A DNA stretch of 64,000 nt from Amycolatopsis jiangsuensis (GCF_014204865.1 NZ_JACHMG010000001.1:6040501-6104500), one strand, 5' to 3'; shown: positions 7,908 to 17,412, counted from the first letter of the stretch. The notes: generated by a model from the letters alone, not told the origin. Program-made: numbers and translations.

Positions 7908-8621
7908 ATGACCGATGCAGTGGGCTCCTTTCCGCAGTACGACGTGTTCGCCGACGAGTTCCTCGACCACGCCCGCGACGGCTTGTACAACGCGCACTAC
8001 GACCGCCCGGCGTGCCTCGCGCTGCTCGGTGAGGTGGCCGGACAGCACGTGCTCGACGCCGCGTGCGGCCCCGGCCTGTACGCCGAGGAGCTGACCAGAC
8101 GGGGCGCGCGGGTGACCGGGTTCGATCTCAGCCCGCGCATGGTCGAACTCGCCGGGCAGCGGGTGCCGGACGCCACGTTCCGCGTGCAGGATCTCGCGCG
8201 GCCGCTGGACTGGCTTCCGGACGATTCGGTCGACCAGGTGCTGTTCGCGCTGGCGCTGGAATACGTCGACGACCGGGTGGCCGCGTTCCGGGAGTTCCGC
8301 CGGGTGCTGCGGCCGGACGGCGCGCTGGTGCTCTCGCGGATGCACCCGTTCGGCGACTGGCTCCGACAGGGCGGCAGCTACTTCGACGTGCGCGTGATCG
8401 AAGAGGTCTGGAGTCAGGGTTGGCAGGTGCGCTACTGGCTGGCTCCGCTGGAAAGCACCTGTGAGGAACTGCGCACGGCCGGTTTCCTGATCGAATGCCT
8501 GCGGGAACCGCGGCCCGTGCCGGAAAGCGCCGAGCTGGACCCCGAGCGCTACGCCCGGCTGCGCGACGAACCGATCGGTTTCCTGGCACTGCGGGCGATT
8601 CCGGACCCGCGCCTCGGCTGA
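7908..8621 (+). CDS. Class I SAM-dependent methyltransferase
   Basis: 237 residues. Motif I is VLDAACGPGLYAEELTRRGA (about residues 47-66); FDLSPRMVELA gives the acidic residue that binds the SAM ribose. FALALEYVDDR and FRRVLRPDGALVLS are motifs typical of the UbiE/Methyltransf_11 group. The substrate cannot be deduced. It follows the flavoprotein by 27 bases on the same strand and may share its transcript, although a small-molecule target linked to it is not evident. Confidence 0.85.
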   Translation: MTDAVGSFPQYDVFADEFLDHARDGLYNAHYDRPACLALLGEVAGQHVLDAACGPGLYAEELTRRGARVTGFDLSPRMVELAGQRVPDATFRVQDLARPLDWLPDDSVDQVLFALALEYVDDRVAAFREFRRVLRPDGALVLSRMHPFGDWLRQGGSYFDVRVIEEVWSQGWQVRYWLAPLESTCEELRTAGFLIECLREPRPVPESAELDPERYARLRDEPIGFLALRAIPDPRLG

Positions 8622-8702
8622 ACCCCGGGGAACTGACCGGCCGACCGACCGGACCCACGGCACCGCGGACCACTCCCGTGGCCGCCCGATGCCAAGGTGC
8701 TC

Positions 8703-8734
8703 TAGCTTCTGTAACTACTAGTATGTACAGTACA
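8703..8734 (+). promoter_or_regulatory. Promoter with embedded palindrome, TetR/MFS operon
   Basis: TACAGT (8726-8731) ends seven bases before GTG 8739 and is the likely -10 of a leaderless mRNA. The self-complementary TACTAGTA (8716-8723) and GTAC-A-GTAC (8725-8733) sit between a weak -35-like TAGCTT (8703) and the start, as an autorepressor site would. Confidence 0.45.
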
Positions 8735-8738
8735 ACTC

Positions 8739-9302
8739 GTGAGCACACGCGATGATTTGGTCGAGGCGACCCGGGAGCTGCTGTGGGAGCGCGGGTACGG
8801 AGCGACGAGCCCGCGGGCGATTTTGGACGTCGCCGGCGCCGGGCAGGGCAGCATGTACCACCACTTCCGCGGCAAGGAGGCCTTGGCGCAGGAGGCGATC
8901 GAGCGCAACGCCGAGGAGATGCGGGAGCAGATCACCACTGATCTGGCGTCCGGCAGCAGCGCGGTCGAGCACCTGCGGGCGTACCTGGTCCGGCAGCGCG
9001 AGGTCCTCAAGGGCTGCCAGTTCGGCCGGCTGGCGCAGGACGCGGATGTCGTCGGCTCGCCGGCGCTGCGGGGTGCGGTCGAGGAGATGTTCGGCTGGAT
9101 TCGCGCGCAGCTGGCCGCGGTCATCGCGGCCGGGGTCGAAAGCGGCGAATTCCGTGCCGGACTGGATGCGGCGAAGACGGCGGCGACGGTCGCGGCGACC
9201 CTGCAGGGCGCCTACGTGCTCGCGCGGTCCGCGCAGGACGTCGCCGTGTTCGACGACGCGGTCGAAGGCGTGCTGGCCTTGCTGACGGCGGCACGCGCGT
9301 GA
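8739..9302 (+). CDS. TetR family regulator of an MFS exporter
   Basis: 187 residues from a GTG start. The helix-turn-helix region reads TSPRAILDVAGAGQGSMYHHFRGKEAL, here cited as SPRAILDVAGAGQGSMYHHF (about residues 24-43). The C-terminal part resembles the YcdC/TetR_C family (GCQFGRLAQDADVVG). Its stop overlaps the GTG of the MFS gene (GTGA), a coupled arrangement common for efflux pumps controlled by the preceding repressor. The inducer is probably a pump substrate. Confidence 0.88.
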   Translation: MSTRDDLVEATRELLWERGYGATSPRAILDVAGAGQGSMYHHFRGKEALAQEAIERNAEEMREQITTDLASGSSAVEHLRAYLVRQREVLKGCQFGRLAQDADVVGSPALRGAVEEMFGWIRAQLAAVIAAGVESGEFRAGLDAAKTAATVAATLQGAYVLARSAQDVAVFDDAVEGVLALLTAARA

Positions 9303-10663
9303 CCGACCTCGGGACGCCGGTCCGGACGGCGTGGTCGGCGCGCGGGTGGGCGGTCTACCTCGGCTGGGTCGTCATCACCCTCGACGGCAGCGCGCTCAAC
9401 CTCGCGCTTCCCACGATCGCGAAGCAGTTGCAGGCGCAGGACGGCGGGATCTCCTGGGTAGTCGATGCGTACACGCTGCCGTTGGCCTCGCTGTTGCTGC
9501 TGGGCGGCAGCCTTGGCGACCGGCTCGGGGTGGAAAGGCTGTTCCGCGTCGGCGCGGTCGGCTTCGCCGCGGCATCCGTCGCGTGCGCACTCAGTCCCGC
9601 GATCGGTGTCCTGATCGTGTGCCGGGCCGCGCAAGGCGTGTTCGCAGCTCTGCTGGTGCCGATGCTCCTTGCACTGGTCGGCAAGAGCTTCACGGACCCG
9701 CGGCACCGCTCGAGCGCGGTGAACCTGATGACCGTCTTCGGTGGGGTGGGAATGGCCGCGGGACCGTTCCTCGGCGGGCTGCTGACCGACACCGTCGGGT
9801 GGCGGGCGGTGTTCTGGCTGACCGCCCCGATCGCCATCGCCGCCGCGTCCCTTGTCGGTCCGGCCGACCAGGAATACGCGGCACACCAACGGTTTCGGTT
9901 CGACACGGCCGGGCAGATCACCGGCACGGCCGGTCTGGTCGCGCTCGCTGCCGGGCTCATCGAAGCGGGCAACGACACGCCCGGGGGTCTCGTCTGGGCG
10001 CTGCTGGCCGCGGGGGTCGTCCTGCTCGGGGCGTTCGTGGTGATCGAGCACCGCTCGATCACGCCGATGATGCCCTTGAAGGTGTTTCGCAGCGCGGGAT
10101 TCACCGGCGCGGTCATCGGCGGGTTCGCCTTCCAGTTCGGTGCCTACGGGCTCCAGTTCTTTCTCGCGGTCCACCTCCAAGCCGCCTGGGGCGTCTCCGC
10201 GTTGACCGGAGGACTGCTGCTGGTTTCCTTCGCCGTCGGGGTCGTGCTGGCCAGCGCGATCGTGAATCCGTACCTGCTGCCCCGTGGCACGCGCCCGATG
10301 ATCCTCATCGGCTCCGCCGCTGCCGCGTTCGGGACACTCGCGCTGCTGGGTGCGACCGGCGCCGAGCGGTGGTGGCTGCTCGTGGCGGCGGAGTTCATGA
10401 TCGGGGCAGGCACCGGCATTTACTCCACGGGACTGAACAAAACCGCCAGCACCTCGCTTGGCGCGCAGAACGCGGGGCTGGCCTCCGGTATCTACAACAC
10501 TGCTCGCCAGGTCGGCCAGAGTGTCGGCATCGCGGTCCTCGGTGCGTTCGCCGTCGCGCACGACGGCCGCGCCGGGTACCTCGCCGCGATCGCGCTGGTG
10601 GCCTGCTGCGCCGCCGCGATTGCCGCCACCGAGCTACGCGTCCGTCGAGCCGCGTTCGCCTGA
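9299..10663 (+). CDS. MFS drug:proton antiporter-like exporter
   Basis: 454 residues with about 14 hydrophobic segments. The N-terminal TM1 stretch WVVITLDGSALNLALPTIAK carries the D-(S)-x-LNxALP pattern of the DHA2 (EmrB/QacA) family. The A-motif-like GGSLGDRLGVERLF lies in loop 2-3 and motif C-like GGVGMAAGPFLGGLL in TM5. It probably expels a toxic or endogenous small molecule in exchange for protons. It is translationally coupled to its TetR gene. It ends 16 bases from a convergent gene. Confidence 0.88.
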   Translation: MTDLGTPVRTAWSARGWAVYLGWVVITLDGSALNLALPTIAKQLQAQDGGISWVVDAYTLPLASLLLLGGSLGDRLGVERLFRVGAVGFAAASVACALSPAIGVLIVCRAAQGVFAALLVPMLLALVGKSFTDPRHRSSAVNLMTVFGGVGMAAGPFLGGLLTDTVGWRAVFWLTAPIAIAAASLVGPADQEYAAHQRFRFDTAGQITGTAGLVALAAGLIEAGNDTPGGLVWALLAAGVVLLGAFVVIEHRSITPMMPLKVFRSAGFTGAVIGGFAFQFGAYGLQFFLAVHLQAAWGVSALTGGLLLVSFAVGVVLASAIVNPYLLPRGTRPMILIGSAAAAFGTLALLGATGAERWWLLVAAEFMIGAGTGIYSTGLNKTASTSLGAQNAGLASGIYNTARQVGQSVGIAVLGAFAVAHDGRAGYLAAIALVACCAAAIAATELRVRRAAFA

Positions 10664-10679
10664 CGCGCTCGAACCGTCC

Positions 10680-11309
10680 TCAGCTGAACGTCTGCGCCGG
10701 GGCCAGCACCGTACCGGCCAGCCCGTGGTCAGGCGCCGGGTCGCCGGTCAGCCGGGCTGCCTCGGCTTGCGGTAGGTCGGCGACCCGCACCGGGTGGCCT
10801 TCGACGAGCAGCGGGCACCGGACCGACGACGCCGCGACGTAGGCGAGCACGCCCTCGACCCGGGTGCCGTCCTCGGTGCGGATGTCCGCGCTGTCCAGAC
10901 GGGCCAGGTCGTAGCGGTTGCCCCGGCCCTCGCACACGTCCAGTACGGCGCGCTGCTCCTCGGTCGCGAACCACACGAAGTGGTCCTCCACCACGTCCGG
11001 CGCCGCGGTGAGGGTGGCCGGGCGCTGGCCGTCTCGGGCGCGGACGCCGGCCGCCCACACCGCGGCCAGGCCGGTGCAGCGCACGCGCACCGCCACCACC
11101 GGACCGGTGAGCCCGAGCTCCGAACGCAGCCAGCTGATCTTCGACGGGCAGGCGTTGGAACCGTAGGCCAGCACCGGGGTCCGCGAACGCCACCCCGGCG
11201 GCGCCGTGTCCAGCGAGTGGCCGGCGCCGTCGAGGTGCACGAACGAGCGGTCCGGCCGCGCCCCGGGGTACGGGTCGGCCGGATAGTCCGCGTCGGAGAA
11301 GAGGGTCAG
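10680..11309 (-). CDS. Gamma-glutamylcyclotransferase-like (YGSN) protein with a probable CTG start
   Basis: 209 residues if started at CTG 11309. The cyclotransferase-fold pattern is visible: [12 protein letters not shown] (about residues 52-63), a later PATLTAAP, and [18 protein letters not shown], where the EG pair is the usual catalytic glutamate position. The stretch before YGSN ([24 protein letters not shown]) looks coding. No ATG, GTG or TTG is in frame near it. CTG overlaps the TGA of mscR (CTGA) with GGTGGAG three bases upstream, so coupled initiation at CTG is the best explanation. A GTG at the YGSN motif would delete the N-terminus. Substrate unknown. Confidence 0.65.
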   Translation of the reverse strand: MTLFSDADYPADPYPGARPDRSFVHLDGAGHSLDTAPPGWRSRTPVLAYGSNACPSKISWLRSELGLTGPVVAVRVRCTGLAAVWAAGVRARDGQRPATLTAAPDVVEDHFVWFATEEQRAVLDVCEGRGNRYDLARLDSADIRTEDGTRVEGVLAYVAASSVRCPLLVEGHPVRVADLPQAEAARLTGDPAPDHGLAGTVLAPAQTFS

Positions 11310-12403
11310 AACTCCACCACGCTGCGCAGCACCTCGCCGTGGTGCATCCGCCCGAACGCCTGCTCCACGCCGTCCACGCCGATCCGCTCGGTGACGAACT
11401 TGTCCAGCGGCAGCCGGCCCTGCAGGTACAGCTCGACCAGCATCGGGAAGTCCCGCGACGGCAGGCAGTCCCCGTACCAGGACGACTTCAGCGAACCGCC
11501 ACGGGAGAAGAAGTCGATCAACGGCAGGTCGTTCAGCTTCATCTCCGGCGTCGGCACGCCGACCAGCACCACGGTGCCCGCGAGGTCGCGGCCGTAGAAC
11601 GCCTGGCGCCAGGTTTCGGGACGGCCGACCGCGTCGATCACCACGTCCGGACCGAATGAATGCGTGGCGTCCTGCATCGCGGCGACCACGTCCGCCTCGC
11701 TCAGCCCCCGGCTGTTGAGCGTGTGCGTGGCGCCGAAGTCCTTGGCCCACTCCAGCTTCTTGTCGTCGGTGTCGATCGCGACGATGGTGGTGGCGCCGGC
11801 CAGCCGGGCACCGGCGACGGCGGCGTCGCCCACTCCGCCGCAGCCGATCACCGCGACCGAGTCACCGCGGCCGACCGCGCCGGTGTTGATCGCCGCGCCC
11901 AGCCCGGCCATCACCCCGCAGCCGAGCAGCCCGGCGACCGCGGGCTCGGCGGCCTCGTTCACCTTCGTGCACTGTCCACTGTGGACCAGCGTTTTCTCCA
12001 GGAACGCGCCGACCCCGAGCGCGGGCGAGAGCTTCGTGCCGTCGGACAGCGTCATCGGCTGCTCGGCGTTGAAGGTCGAGAAGCAGTACCAGGGCTTGCC
12101 GCGCTTGCACGCCCGGCAGGTGCCGCACACCGCACGCCAGTTGAGGATCACGTAGTCGCCAGGGGCCAGGTCGCGCACGCCGGCGCCGACCTGCTCCACC
12201 CGGCCGGCCGCCTCGTGTCCGAGCAGGAACGGGAACTCGTCGTTGATGCCGCCCTCGCGGTAGTGCAGGTCGGTGTGGCAGACGCCGCAGGCCTGCACCG
12301 AGACGACCGCCTCGCCCGGTCCCGGGTCCGGCACCAGCACTGTCTCCAGCGCGACCGGCTCGCCCTTGGCCCGTGACACGACTCCCTGGACCTCGTACGG
12401 CAT
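11306..12403 (-). CDS. mscR: S-(hydroxymethyl)mycothiol dehydrogenase
   Basis: 365 residues, class III-like zinc alcohol dehydrogenase. [15 protein letters not shown] gives the catalytic zinc Cys, [12 protein letters not shown] the zinc His/Glu, and [15 protein letters not shown] the four structural-zinc cysteines. [18 protein letters not shown] binds NAD. The [13 protein letters not shown] segment and [18 protein letters not shown] match the mycothiol-dependent formaldehyde dehydrogenase group. It oxidises the formaldehyde-mycothiol adduct to S-formylmycothiol. ATG 12403 has AAGGG seven bases upstream; the GTG two codons earlier has none. A cyclotransferase-like gene is coupled downstream. 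Confidence 0.9.
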   Translation of the reverse strand: MPYEVQGVVSRAKGEPVALETVLVPDPGPGEAVVSVQACGVCHTDLHYREGGINDEFPFLLGHEAAGRVEQVGAGVRDLAPGDYVILNWRAVCGTCRACKRGKPWYCFSTFNAEQPMTLSDGTKLSPALGVGAFLEKTLVHSGQCTKVNEAAEPAVAGLLGCGVMAGLGAAINTGAVGRGDSVAVIGCGGVGDAAVAGARLAGATTIVAIDTDDKKLEWAKDFGATHTLNSRGLSEADVVAAMQDATHSFGPDVVIDAVGRPETWRQAFYGRDLAGTVVLVGVPTPEMKLNDLPLIDFFSRGGSLKSSWYGDCLPSRDFPMLVELYLQGRLPLDKFVTERIGVDGVEQAFGRMHHGEVLRSVVEF

Positions 12404-12478
12404 GCGCACACCCTTTCGGCACCGTTGGCGTTTCGAGGGCAGCTAACCACGGCTCATGCGCATACCGCCATACCCGGC

Positions 12479-13738
12479 TCAGGGGGTGATCAGGTAGACG
12501 ATGCCGCCCGGGCCGCTCGCGACCGAGCCGGTGTCGGTGTAGCGCTTCGTACGCTGCCAGATCTTCTCGAACTGGGCGCGCGGGTAGACGTTGCGCACGC
12601 GGTCGTCGGAGCTGGACGCCGGGTCGTTCGCGATCACATCGCCCGCCTGGGTGAAGCCGACGACCACCATGATGTGCCCCGCCGTGCCGTAGCCCGCGCC
12701 GTCCAGCTCGCTGGACAGGAACGACTGCGACGTGATCACCGGGATGCCGCGGGCGATGTAGTCCTCGAGCTCGTTCAGGTCGTGCAGCCGGGTGATGTGC
12801 CCGCGCAGTCCGAGCGAGGCGGCGTACGCGGTGTTGAACGGCCAGTTGCCGGTGCCGTCGTAGGCGTAGTCGTAGGTGGTGCGCGCGGCGTGGACCACCG
12901 CCGGGTCCTGATAGTCCGCGGGGATCCAGTCCATCTGCTCTGCGCCCGGCCCGTGGCCCCAGTACCCGGCGACCATCGCGGTCGAGGTCGGGCTGCACCA
13001 GGCCTCGCCGCCCCCGCCGTACTGCGGGAACTGTCCTTTGTGGATGTTCTGGGCGTAGGCCGGCACCTTCAGCTCGACGCCGCGCGCCCGGCCGGGCTTC
13101 GTCGCGGGCACGTCGAAGCGGTCCGGCACGTTCGAGGTCATCGCGCCGAGCGTGGACACCGTCGGCGTCGCCGTGCTGCCCGCCTCGCGGTAGAGGGTGA
13201 CCTTCAGCTGATACGACCGCAGGGTGACGCCGGTCTTCGTGGCCAGCGTGTCCACGTCGACCGAGGCGTTGTCGTCGCTCTGCCCGCCGACGCTGGTGCG
13301 CTGGATGTCCGCGTCGCCGCTGGCCCAGCGGCCCATCACGTACCAGCCGGTCTCGCCTCCCGCCGAGGTGCGGCCACGCGCCTGCACCTCGAGCCAGGTC
13401 TTCGCCGGTGTGCGCGCGTTCCACGACGCGATCAGCTGGGTCGCGTCGAAACCCTGCCGGTACCGCGGCGAGGTCCACGAGCCGTACTCGTAGGTGCGCG
13501 TGGTGCCCAGCCCTGGTTCGGCGTGCTCGACCTGTCCGGCGGGCCGGGCGATGCGCAGTCCGCCGGGACCGAAGCCGAGCCCGTCGAGCCGGCCGGTCAG
13601 CAGCCCGCCGCCGGACCACTCGTGGTAGCTGATCGCCTCGTCGTTCCCCGGCCGCCCGGGAACCGCCGCGGCGGCCGGCGCCGCGCCGATCGTCACCATG
13701 GCGATGGACAGTAACGTGACCAACCCGCGTGCGCGCAT
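12479..13738 (-). CDS. Secreted C39-family (papain-like) peptidase
   Basis: 419 residues. A signal peptide (LVTLLSIAMVTIGAAPAAAA) is followed by an all-beta-looking N-terminal region of ~190 residues and a C39_2 peptidase domain. The candidate catalytic cysteine is in GEAWCSPTSTAMV, the histidine in AGHIMVVVGF and the third residue in ANDPAS. Domains of this type cleave peptides or peptidoglycan crosslinks outside the cell; the substrate is unknown. The start ATG 13738 opens directly into the basic n-region MRARG. A dyad lies upstream at 13783-13798. Confidence 0.82.
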   Translation of the reverse strand: MRARGLVTLLSIAMVTIGAAPAAAAVPGRPGNDEAISYHEWSGGGLLTGRLDGLGFGPGGLRIARPAGQVEHAEPGLGTTRTYEYGSWTSPRYRQGFDATQLIASWNARTPAKTWLEVQARGRTSAGGETGWYVMGRWASGDADIQRTSVGGQSDDNASVDVDTLATKTGVTLRSYQLKVTLYREAGSTATPTVSTLGAMTSNVPDRFDVPATKPGRARGVELKVPAYAQNIHKGQFPQYGGGGEAWCSPTSTAMVAGYWGHGPGAEQMDWIPADYQDPAVVHAARTTYDYAYDGTGNWPFNTAYAASLGLRGHITRLHDLNELEDYIARGIPVITSQSFLSSELDGAGYGTAGHIMVVVGFTQAGDVIANDPASSSDDRVRNVYPRAQFEKIWQRTKRYTDTGSVASGPGGIVYLITP

Positions 13739-13782
13739 TCCGGCTCCATCTCCGCGAACCCCAGTGATAGCCGAAGATTTTC

Positions 13783-13798
13783 ACCCTCGCGAGCGGGT
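13783..13798 (-). promoter_or_regulatory. Possible dyad upstream of secreted peptidase gene
   Basis: The perfect palindrome CTCGCGAG (13786-13793) is flanked by ACCC and GGGT, 45-60 bases before ATG 13738. It could be an operator; no regulator gene adjoins it. Confidence 0.25.
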
Positions 13799-13814
13799 AA
13801 GTAAACACCTCTCC

Positions 13815-14216
13815 TCAGAGTACGGCCTGGGTCTGGGTCACCTTCGCGACGAGTTTCCCTGCGTCGTCGTGGATTTCGGTCTCCACCACGACCACCCGCC
13901 GCCCGGTGTGCAGTGGTCTGGACGACGCAGTGGCGTAGCCCGAACGGACGCCGCGCAGGAAGTTCGTCTTCGACTCCAGCGTGGTGGTGCCCTGTGCTCC
14001 CTCGGGCAGGTTCAGGAAAGCGCAGACCGCGCCGGTGGAGTCGGCGAGCGCCATCAGGACCCCGCCGTGCAGTACGCCACCCAGCGTGCACAGCGAATCC
14101 GCCCAGGCGAGCCGGCTGCGGACGAGGTCCGGTCCGTGTTCCAGGACCTCGATGCCGAGCCGTTCGCTGAACGGCATGGTGCGGTGGAACAGCTCGGTGC
14201 CCTCGACGTCGGTCAT
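13815..14216 (-). CDS. PaaI-type hotdog-fold thioesterase
   Basis: 133 residues, the usual length of a single hotdog domain. The motif TLGGVLHGGVLMALADSTGA (about residues 44-63) corresponds to the HGG-x-x-x-x-(L)AD pattern of PaaI/YdiI thioesterases, in which the Asp/Glu polarises water against an acyl- or aroyl-CoA thioester. TTLESKTNFLRGV and the final strand KLVAKVTQTQAVL complete the fold. It is monocistronic, between the peptidase and metallophosphoesterase genes, and the acyl group is not predictable. Confidence 0.85.
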   Translation of the reverse strand: MTDVEGTELFHRTMPFSERLGIEVLEHGPDLVRSRLAWADSLCTLGGVLHGGVLMALADSTGAVCAFLNLPEGAQGTTTLESKTNFLRGVRSGYATASSRPLHTGRRVVVVETEIHDDAGKLVAKVTQTQAVL

Positions 14217-14267
14217 ACCGGACAGTCAACCGTGCGTGCGGCCTGGCGTCGATGACCCCGCGGGTAA

Positions 14268-15995
14268 TCAACCGAGCGGATTCGTCAGCAGCAGCTCGGT
14301 GTTGTGGTCGCCTTCGCCGCCGACGCGGTCGAGGTCCACGTGGATGTCGTTGTAGGAGAACTCGCGGTACAGCGACGCGAGCCCTTCCGGGGTGCTCGTC
14401 GCATAGTCGGCGGCATACGGAGCGTCGGCCTCGATCAGCGTGGTGAACAGCGACAGCGTGCCGTCGTGGTTGTCGGCGAGTTCGATCACCCTGGCGTGCT
14501 GCGGGAAGTCGACGTGGCTGGCGGTGTTGATCTCCCAGAAGCTCTGCGCCGGTGTCCTGCCCACGTGCGGGGTGATCTTGTTCAGGTGGGTGTGCCCGTT
14601 GACCCACGCCACCACGTTCGGGAACCGGCCGAGCAGCGTGACGAACGCGTCGCCGTTCAGCCGCGGCTCCAGCGGGTGCCTGCCGTCCGGCAGCGGATTG
14701 CCCATGGTGTCGCTGGTGTGGTGGCTGAACAGGACGAACAGCTCGTCGGTGACCTGCTGGGTGCGTTGGGCGCCGAAGAAGTCGTAGTAGGTGGAGCTGC
14801 CGCGCTTGAGCGTGTTTTCCAGCCAGGTGTACTGGCCGAGGCCGATCGACCCGTCGGCGAATCCGCCCTGGGTGGTGGTGTCGAGGCTGATACCGGTCAC
14901 GCCGGGAGCGATCCGGAACGTGTAGTAGACGTCGCGGCCGTCGGCGTTGGCTTCGGTGAACCCGTGCCCGTGCGGGCCGGGGCCGGCGTTCGCGGGGTCG
15001 AGGTGCGCCCGCACGAACTGCGCGGTGCTGAACGGGTGCCGGCGCGCGTCCGGGGTGACCTCGCGAATGGTGCCGCTGCCGCCGAACAGCTCGCCGAGCG
15101 GCACGCTCCGGCCGCGATTGATCGCCTTGCCGAGCTTCGCCTTGGTGCTCTCGTCCTTGCCGATCACCTTGTACCTGCCGGTGTACCAGGCTTCGATCCC
15201 AGGGATCCCCTCCGGCAGAGTGCCCACCACGCTGTCGTCGTGGTTGCCGAACGTGCAGTACCACGGCACGTCCAGTCCAGGCGCGGTGAACGGCGCGATG
15301 GCGGCCTCGAGCAGGCCGGGAACCTGCGGAAATCCCTTCTCCGTGTACGCGTCGGCGAGTTTCGCCGCCGGGTTCCAGAACTCGGCGTTGCCGGAGGACT
15401 GCACGCCCTCGTACCGCGCCGGGTCGCCGGAGTTCGGGGTGAGCGCACCACCGTTGAGGGTGGTCAGGAACCAGTCCAGCTCGATCAGCTCGTGGTTGTC
15501 CGAGTTGTCGCCGGTGGTCACCACGAAGTCGAACGGACGGCCGGTGAACGGGCCCGCGCGCAGGCTGTTCACCCGCCGGACCAGTGCGCTGGTCGCCACC
15601 GCGCCGAGCGCCTCCTGCGGCCGGTGCGCGGAGCCGATGAACGGGTGCAGGTACTCGAACCGTGCCGGGGACTCGGTGTCGGTGATGTGCAGGTCGGTGA
15701 ACTGCACGAACGACCCGAGCGCCGTCCGCCGGTCGTCTCGGCCGGACGGCGCGGCGACCAGGTCCGAGCGCACGACCAGCGGCCAGCCAGGGCCGCCGGT
15801 GAGCCGGGAGTAGGCCGTGGTGCCGGGCGAGACCGCCGTGGCGACCTGCTCCAGCGTGGTGCCCGCGGTAGCCACGGCCCGGCTCGCCGTCCGCCGCAAC
15901 GCCCGGTCCAGCGCGTTCGCCGTCGGCGTGCACAGCAGCAGCCCGGCGCCGGCGGCGCCCGCCGTGGTGAACCTCCGCCTGGTCAGCCCGGCCAT
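14268..15995 (-). CDS. Tat-exported metallophosphoesterase (TIGR03767-like)
   Basis: 575 residues. LTRRRFTTAGAAGAGLLLC (residues 4-22) is a twin-arginine signal. Metal ligands are visible in order: FTDLHITD, VVTTGDNSD, TFGNHDDS, LFSHHTSD and VNGHTHLN. These are the five blocks of a calcineurin-like phosphoesterase. The large insert between blocks 3 and 4 is as in the actinobacterial family named after a Propionibacterium protein. The substrate is an extracytoplasmic phosphate ester of unknown identity. ATG 15995 has GGGAG five bases upstream; the ORF opens 15 codons earlier without a better site. Confidence 0.88.
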   Translation of the reverse strand: MAGLTRRRFTTAGAAGAGLLLCTPTANALDRALRRTASRAVATAGTTLEQVATAVSPGTTAYSRLTGGPGWPLVVRSDLVAAPSGRDDRRTALGSFVQFTDLHITDTESPARFEYLHPFIGSAHRPQEALGAVATSALVRRVNSLRAGPFTGRPFDFVVTTGDNSDNHELIELDWFLTTLNGGALTPNSGDPARYEGVQSSGNAEFWNPAAKLADAYTEKGFPQVPGLLEAAIAPFTAPGLDVPWYCTFGNHDDSVVGTLPEGIPGIEAWYTGRYKVIGKDESTKAKLGKAINRGRSVPLGELFGGSGTIREVTPDARRHPFSTAQFVRAHLDPANAGPGPHGHGFTEANADGRDVYYTFRIAPGVTGISLDTTTQGGFADGSIGLGQYTWLENTLKRGSSTYYDFFGAQRTQQVTDELFVLFSHHTSDTMGNPLPDGRHPLEPRLNGDAFVTLLGRFPNVVAWVNGHTHLNKITPHVGRTPAQSFWEINTASHVDFPQHARVIELADNHDGTLSLFTTLIEADAPYAADYATSTPEGLASLYREFSYNDIHVDLDRVGGEGDHNTELLLTNPLG

Positions 15996-16104
15996 CTTCG
16001 CTCCCCTGCCGCCTGCTCGCGAAACGCGAAGCTGTCTCATGTTTTCGTGACAACGGGGGTGACTGTGTCACAACGGCCGGGGCTCGGTTACCGCCGAAAG
16101 TGGG

Positions 16105-16491
16105 TCAGCAGTAGAACGCGCAGGACGTGCCCGCCGCCGCCAGCGAGACGATGAACAGCACGAGGAAGATCACCGCGGGGATGGCCGCGAGGATGCCACA
16201 GACCAGGCCCGCGATGCCCATGCCCTGTCCGGTCCAGCCGGGTTTGCCCGCCTGCACCATGCCGCCCCAGGACAGGCCGATCGCGGCCACCGCGGCGACG
16301 ATGTCGAAGAACGGGATCCAGAACCCGAGCAACGCGACGATCCCGACGACCATGCCGGCGATCGCGAGCCCGCTGGTGCGCGGTGGCGGGGCGTAGGGCA
16401 TCCCGTACGGGGAGGGCGGGCCGTACTGCCCGTAGGGCACCGGCTGCTGCTGCGGGCCGGGATAGGACGGCGGCTGGTACGGGTTGCTCAT
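16105..16491 (-). CDS. DUF4190-type small membrane protein
   Basis: 128 residues. The first ~38 residues are a Pro/Tyr/Gln-rich cytoplasmic tail (YQPPSYPGPQQQPVPYGQYG). Two long hydrophobic segments follow, LAIAGMVVGIVALLGFWIPF and GIAGLVCGILAAIPAVIFLV, matching the pair seen in DUF4190 proteins; a short tail ends CAFYC. These are abundant in actinobacteria and unassigned in function. It is a separate unit between the metallophosphoesterase and the sugar transporter operon. Confidence 0.75.
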   Translation of the reverse strand: MSNPYQPPSYPGPQQQPVPYGQYGPPSPYGMPYAPPPRTSGLAIAGMVVGIVALLGFWIPFFDIVAAVAAIGLSWGGMVQAGKPGWTGQGMGIAGLVCGILAAIPAVIFLVLFIVSLAAAGTSCAFYC

Positions 16492-16593
16492 GACGTGCTC
16501 CTGATCTGGGTCGACGCTGGGATACTCGCACGTCGGGAAGGTCCTGTTACGCGGTTCGCGTATTTCGGCCCGGATTCGGTGACCGCGCCGGGC

Positions 16594-17412
16594 TCAGCCC
16601 TTCAGGCCCGATTCCGTCACGCCGCGCACCAGGTAACGCTGCAGGAAGGCGAACAGCGCCACGATCGGCAGGATCGACAGCGCGGCGGCCAGGAAGAGCA
16701 GGTCCAGCTGCGGGTTCTGCGCGGTCAGCAGACCGGACAGTGCGACCTGCACGGTCCAGGAGTCCGGATCCTGCGCGATGATCAGCGGCCACAGGAACGC
16801 GTTCCAGCTGCCGATCACGGTGATCACCGCGATGGCGGCGAAGAAGCCCCGCGAGTTGGGCACCACGATCCGGCGGAACACGCCCCAGCGGGTCAGGCCG
16901 TCCACCTGCCCGGCGTCCTCCAGCTCCTTCGGGAAGTCCAGGAAGTACTGCCGGAACAGGAACACGCTGAACGCGCTGAACAGCCCAGGGATCACCAGGC
17001 CGCGGAAATCCGAGAGCCAGCCGAGCGTCGAGACCACCACGAAACTCGGCACAAAGGTCACCGAAGCCGGGATCATCAGCGTCCCGAGCACCGCGTAGAA
17101 GACCGGTTTCGAATAACGGTAGGGAATGCGGGCGAGCCCGTAGCCGGCCAGCGAGGAGATCAGCAGCAGCCCCACCGTCTGCAGCACCGCGACGATCGCC
17201 GAGTTCAGCAGGCTGCGGGCGAACGGCACGTCCTGCTGGTCGAAGAGCCGGCCGAAGTTCTCCCAGTGCACCCGCTCCGGCCAGAACGTCCAGCCGGGTG
17301 CGGTGATCTCCGCTCGCGACGAAAGACCGTTGCGCAGCAACAGGTAGAACGGCACCAGGAACAGTACGGCGGCCACCACCAGCGCGCCCCAGCGCAGGAT
17401 CGCACGGATCAC
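16594..17412 (-). CDS. Carbohydrate ABC transporter permease, MalG/CUT1 type
   Basis: 272 residues with six predicted transmembrane segments. The EAA loop reads ELEDAGQVDGLTRWGVFRRI (about residues 183-202), the site that contacts the ATPase. The C-terminal SGLKG tail is typical of CUT1 MalG-like subunits. It starts at GTG 17412 inside the stop of the MalF-like gene (GTGA). No ATPase gene is in the operon; CUT1 systems of actinobacteria usually share MsiK elsewhere on the chromosome. Confidence 0.9.
   Translation of the reverse strand: MIRAILRWGALVVAAVLFLVPFYLLLRNGLSSRAEITAPGWTFWPERVHWENFGRLFDQQDVPFARSLLNSAIVAVLQTVGLLLISSLAGYGLARIPYRYSKPVFYAVLGTLMIPASVTFVPSFVVVSTLGWLSDFRGLVIPGLFSAFSVFLFRQYFLDFPKELEDAGQVDGLTRWGVFRRIVVPNSRGFFAAIAVITVIGSWNAFLWPLIIAQDPDSWTVQVALSGLLTAQNPQLDLLFLAAALSILPIVALFAFLQRYLVRGVTESGLKG

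Noticed and set aside
13693..16071. A 792-codon minus-strand frame covering the peptidase start, thioesterase and metallophosphoesterase
   Set aside because: It is an off-frame shadow of three recognised genes and is explained by third-position GC bias.
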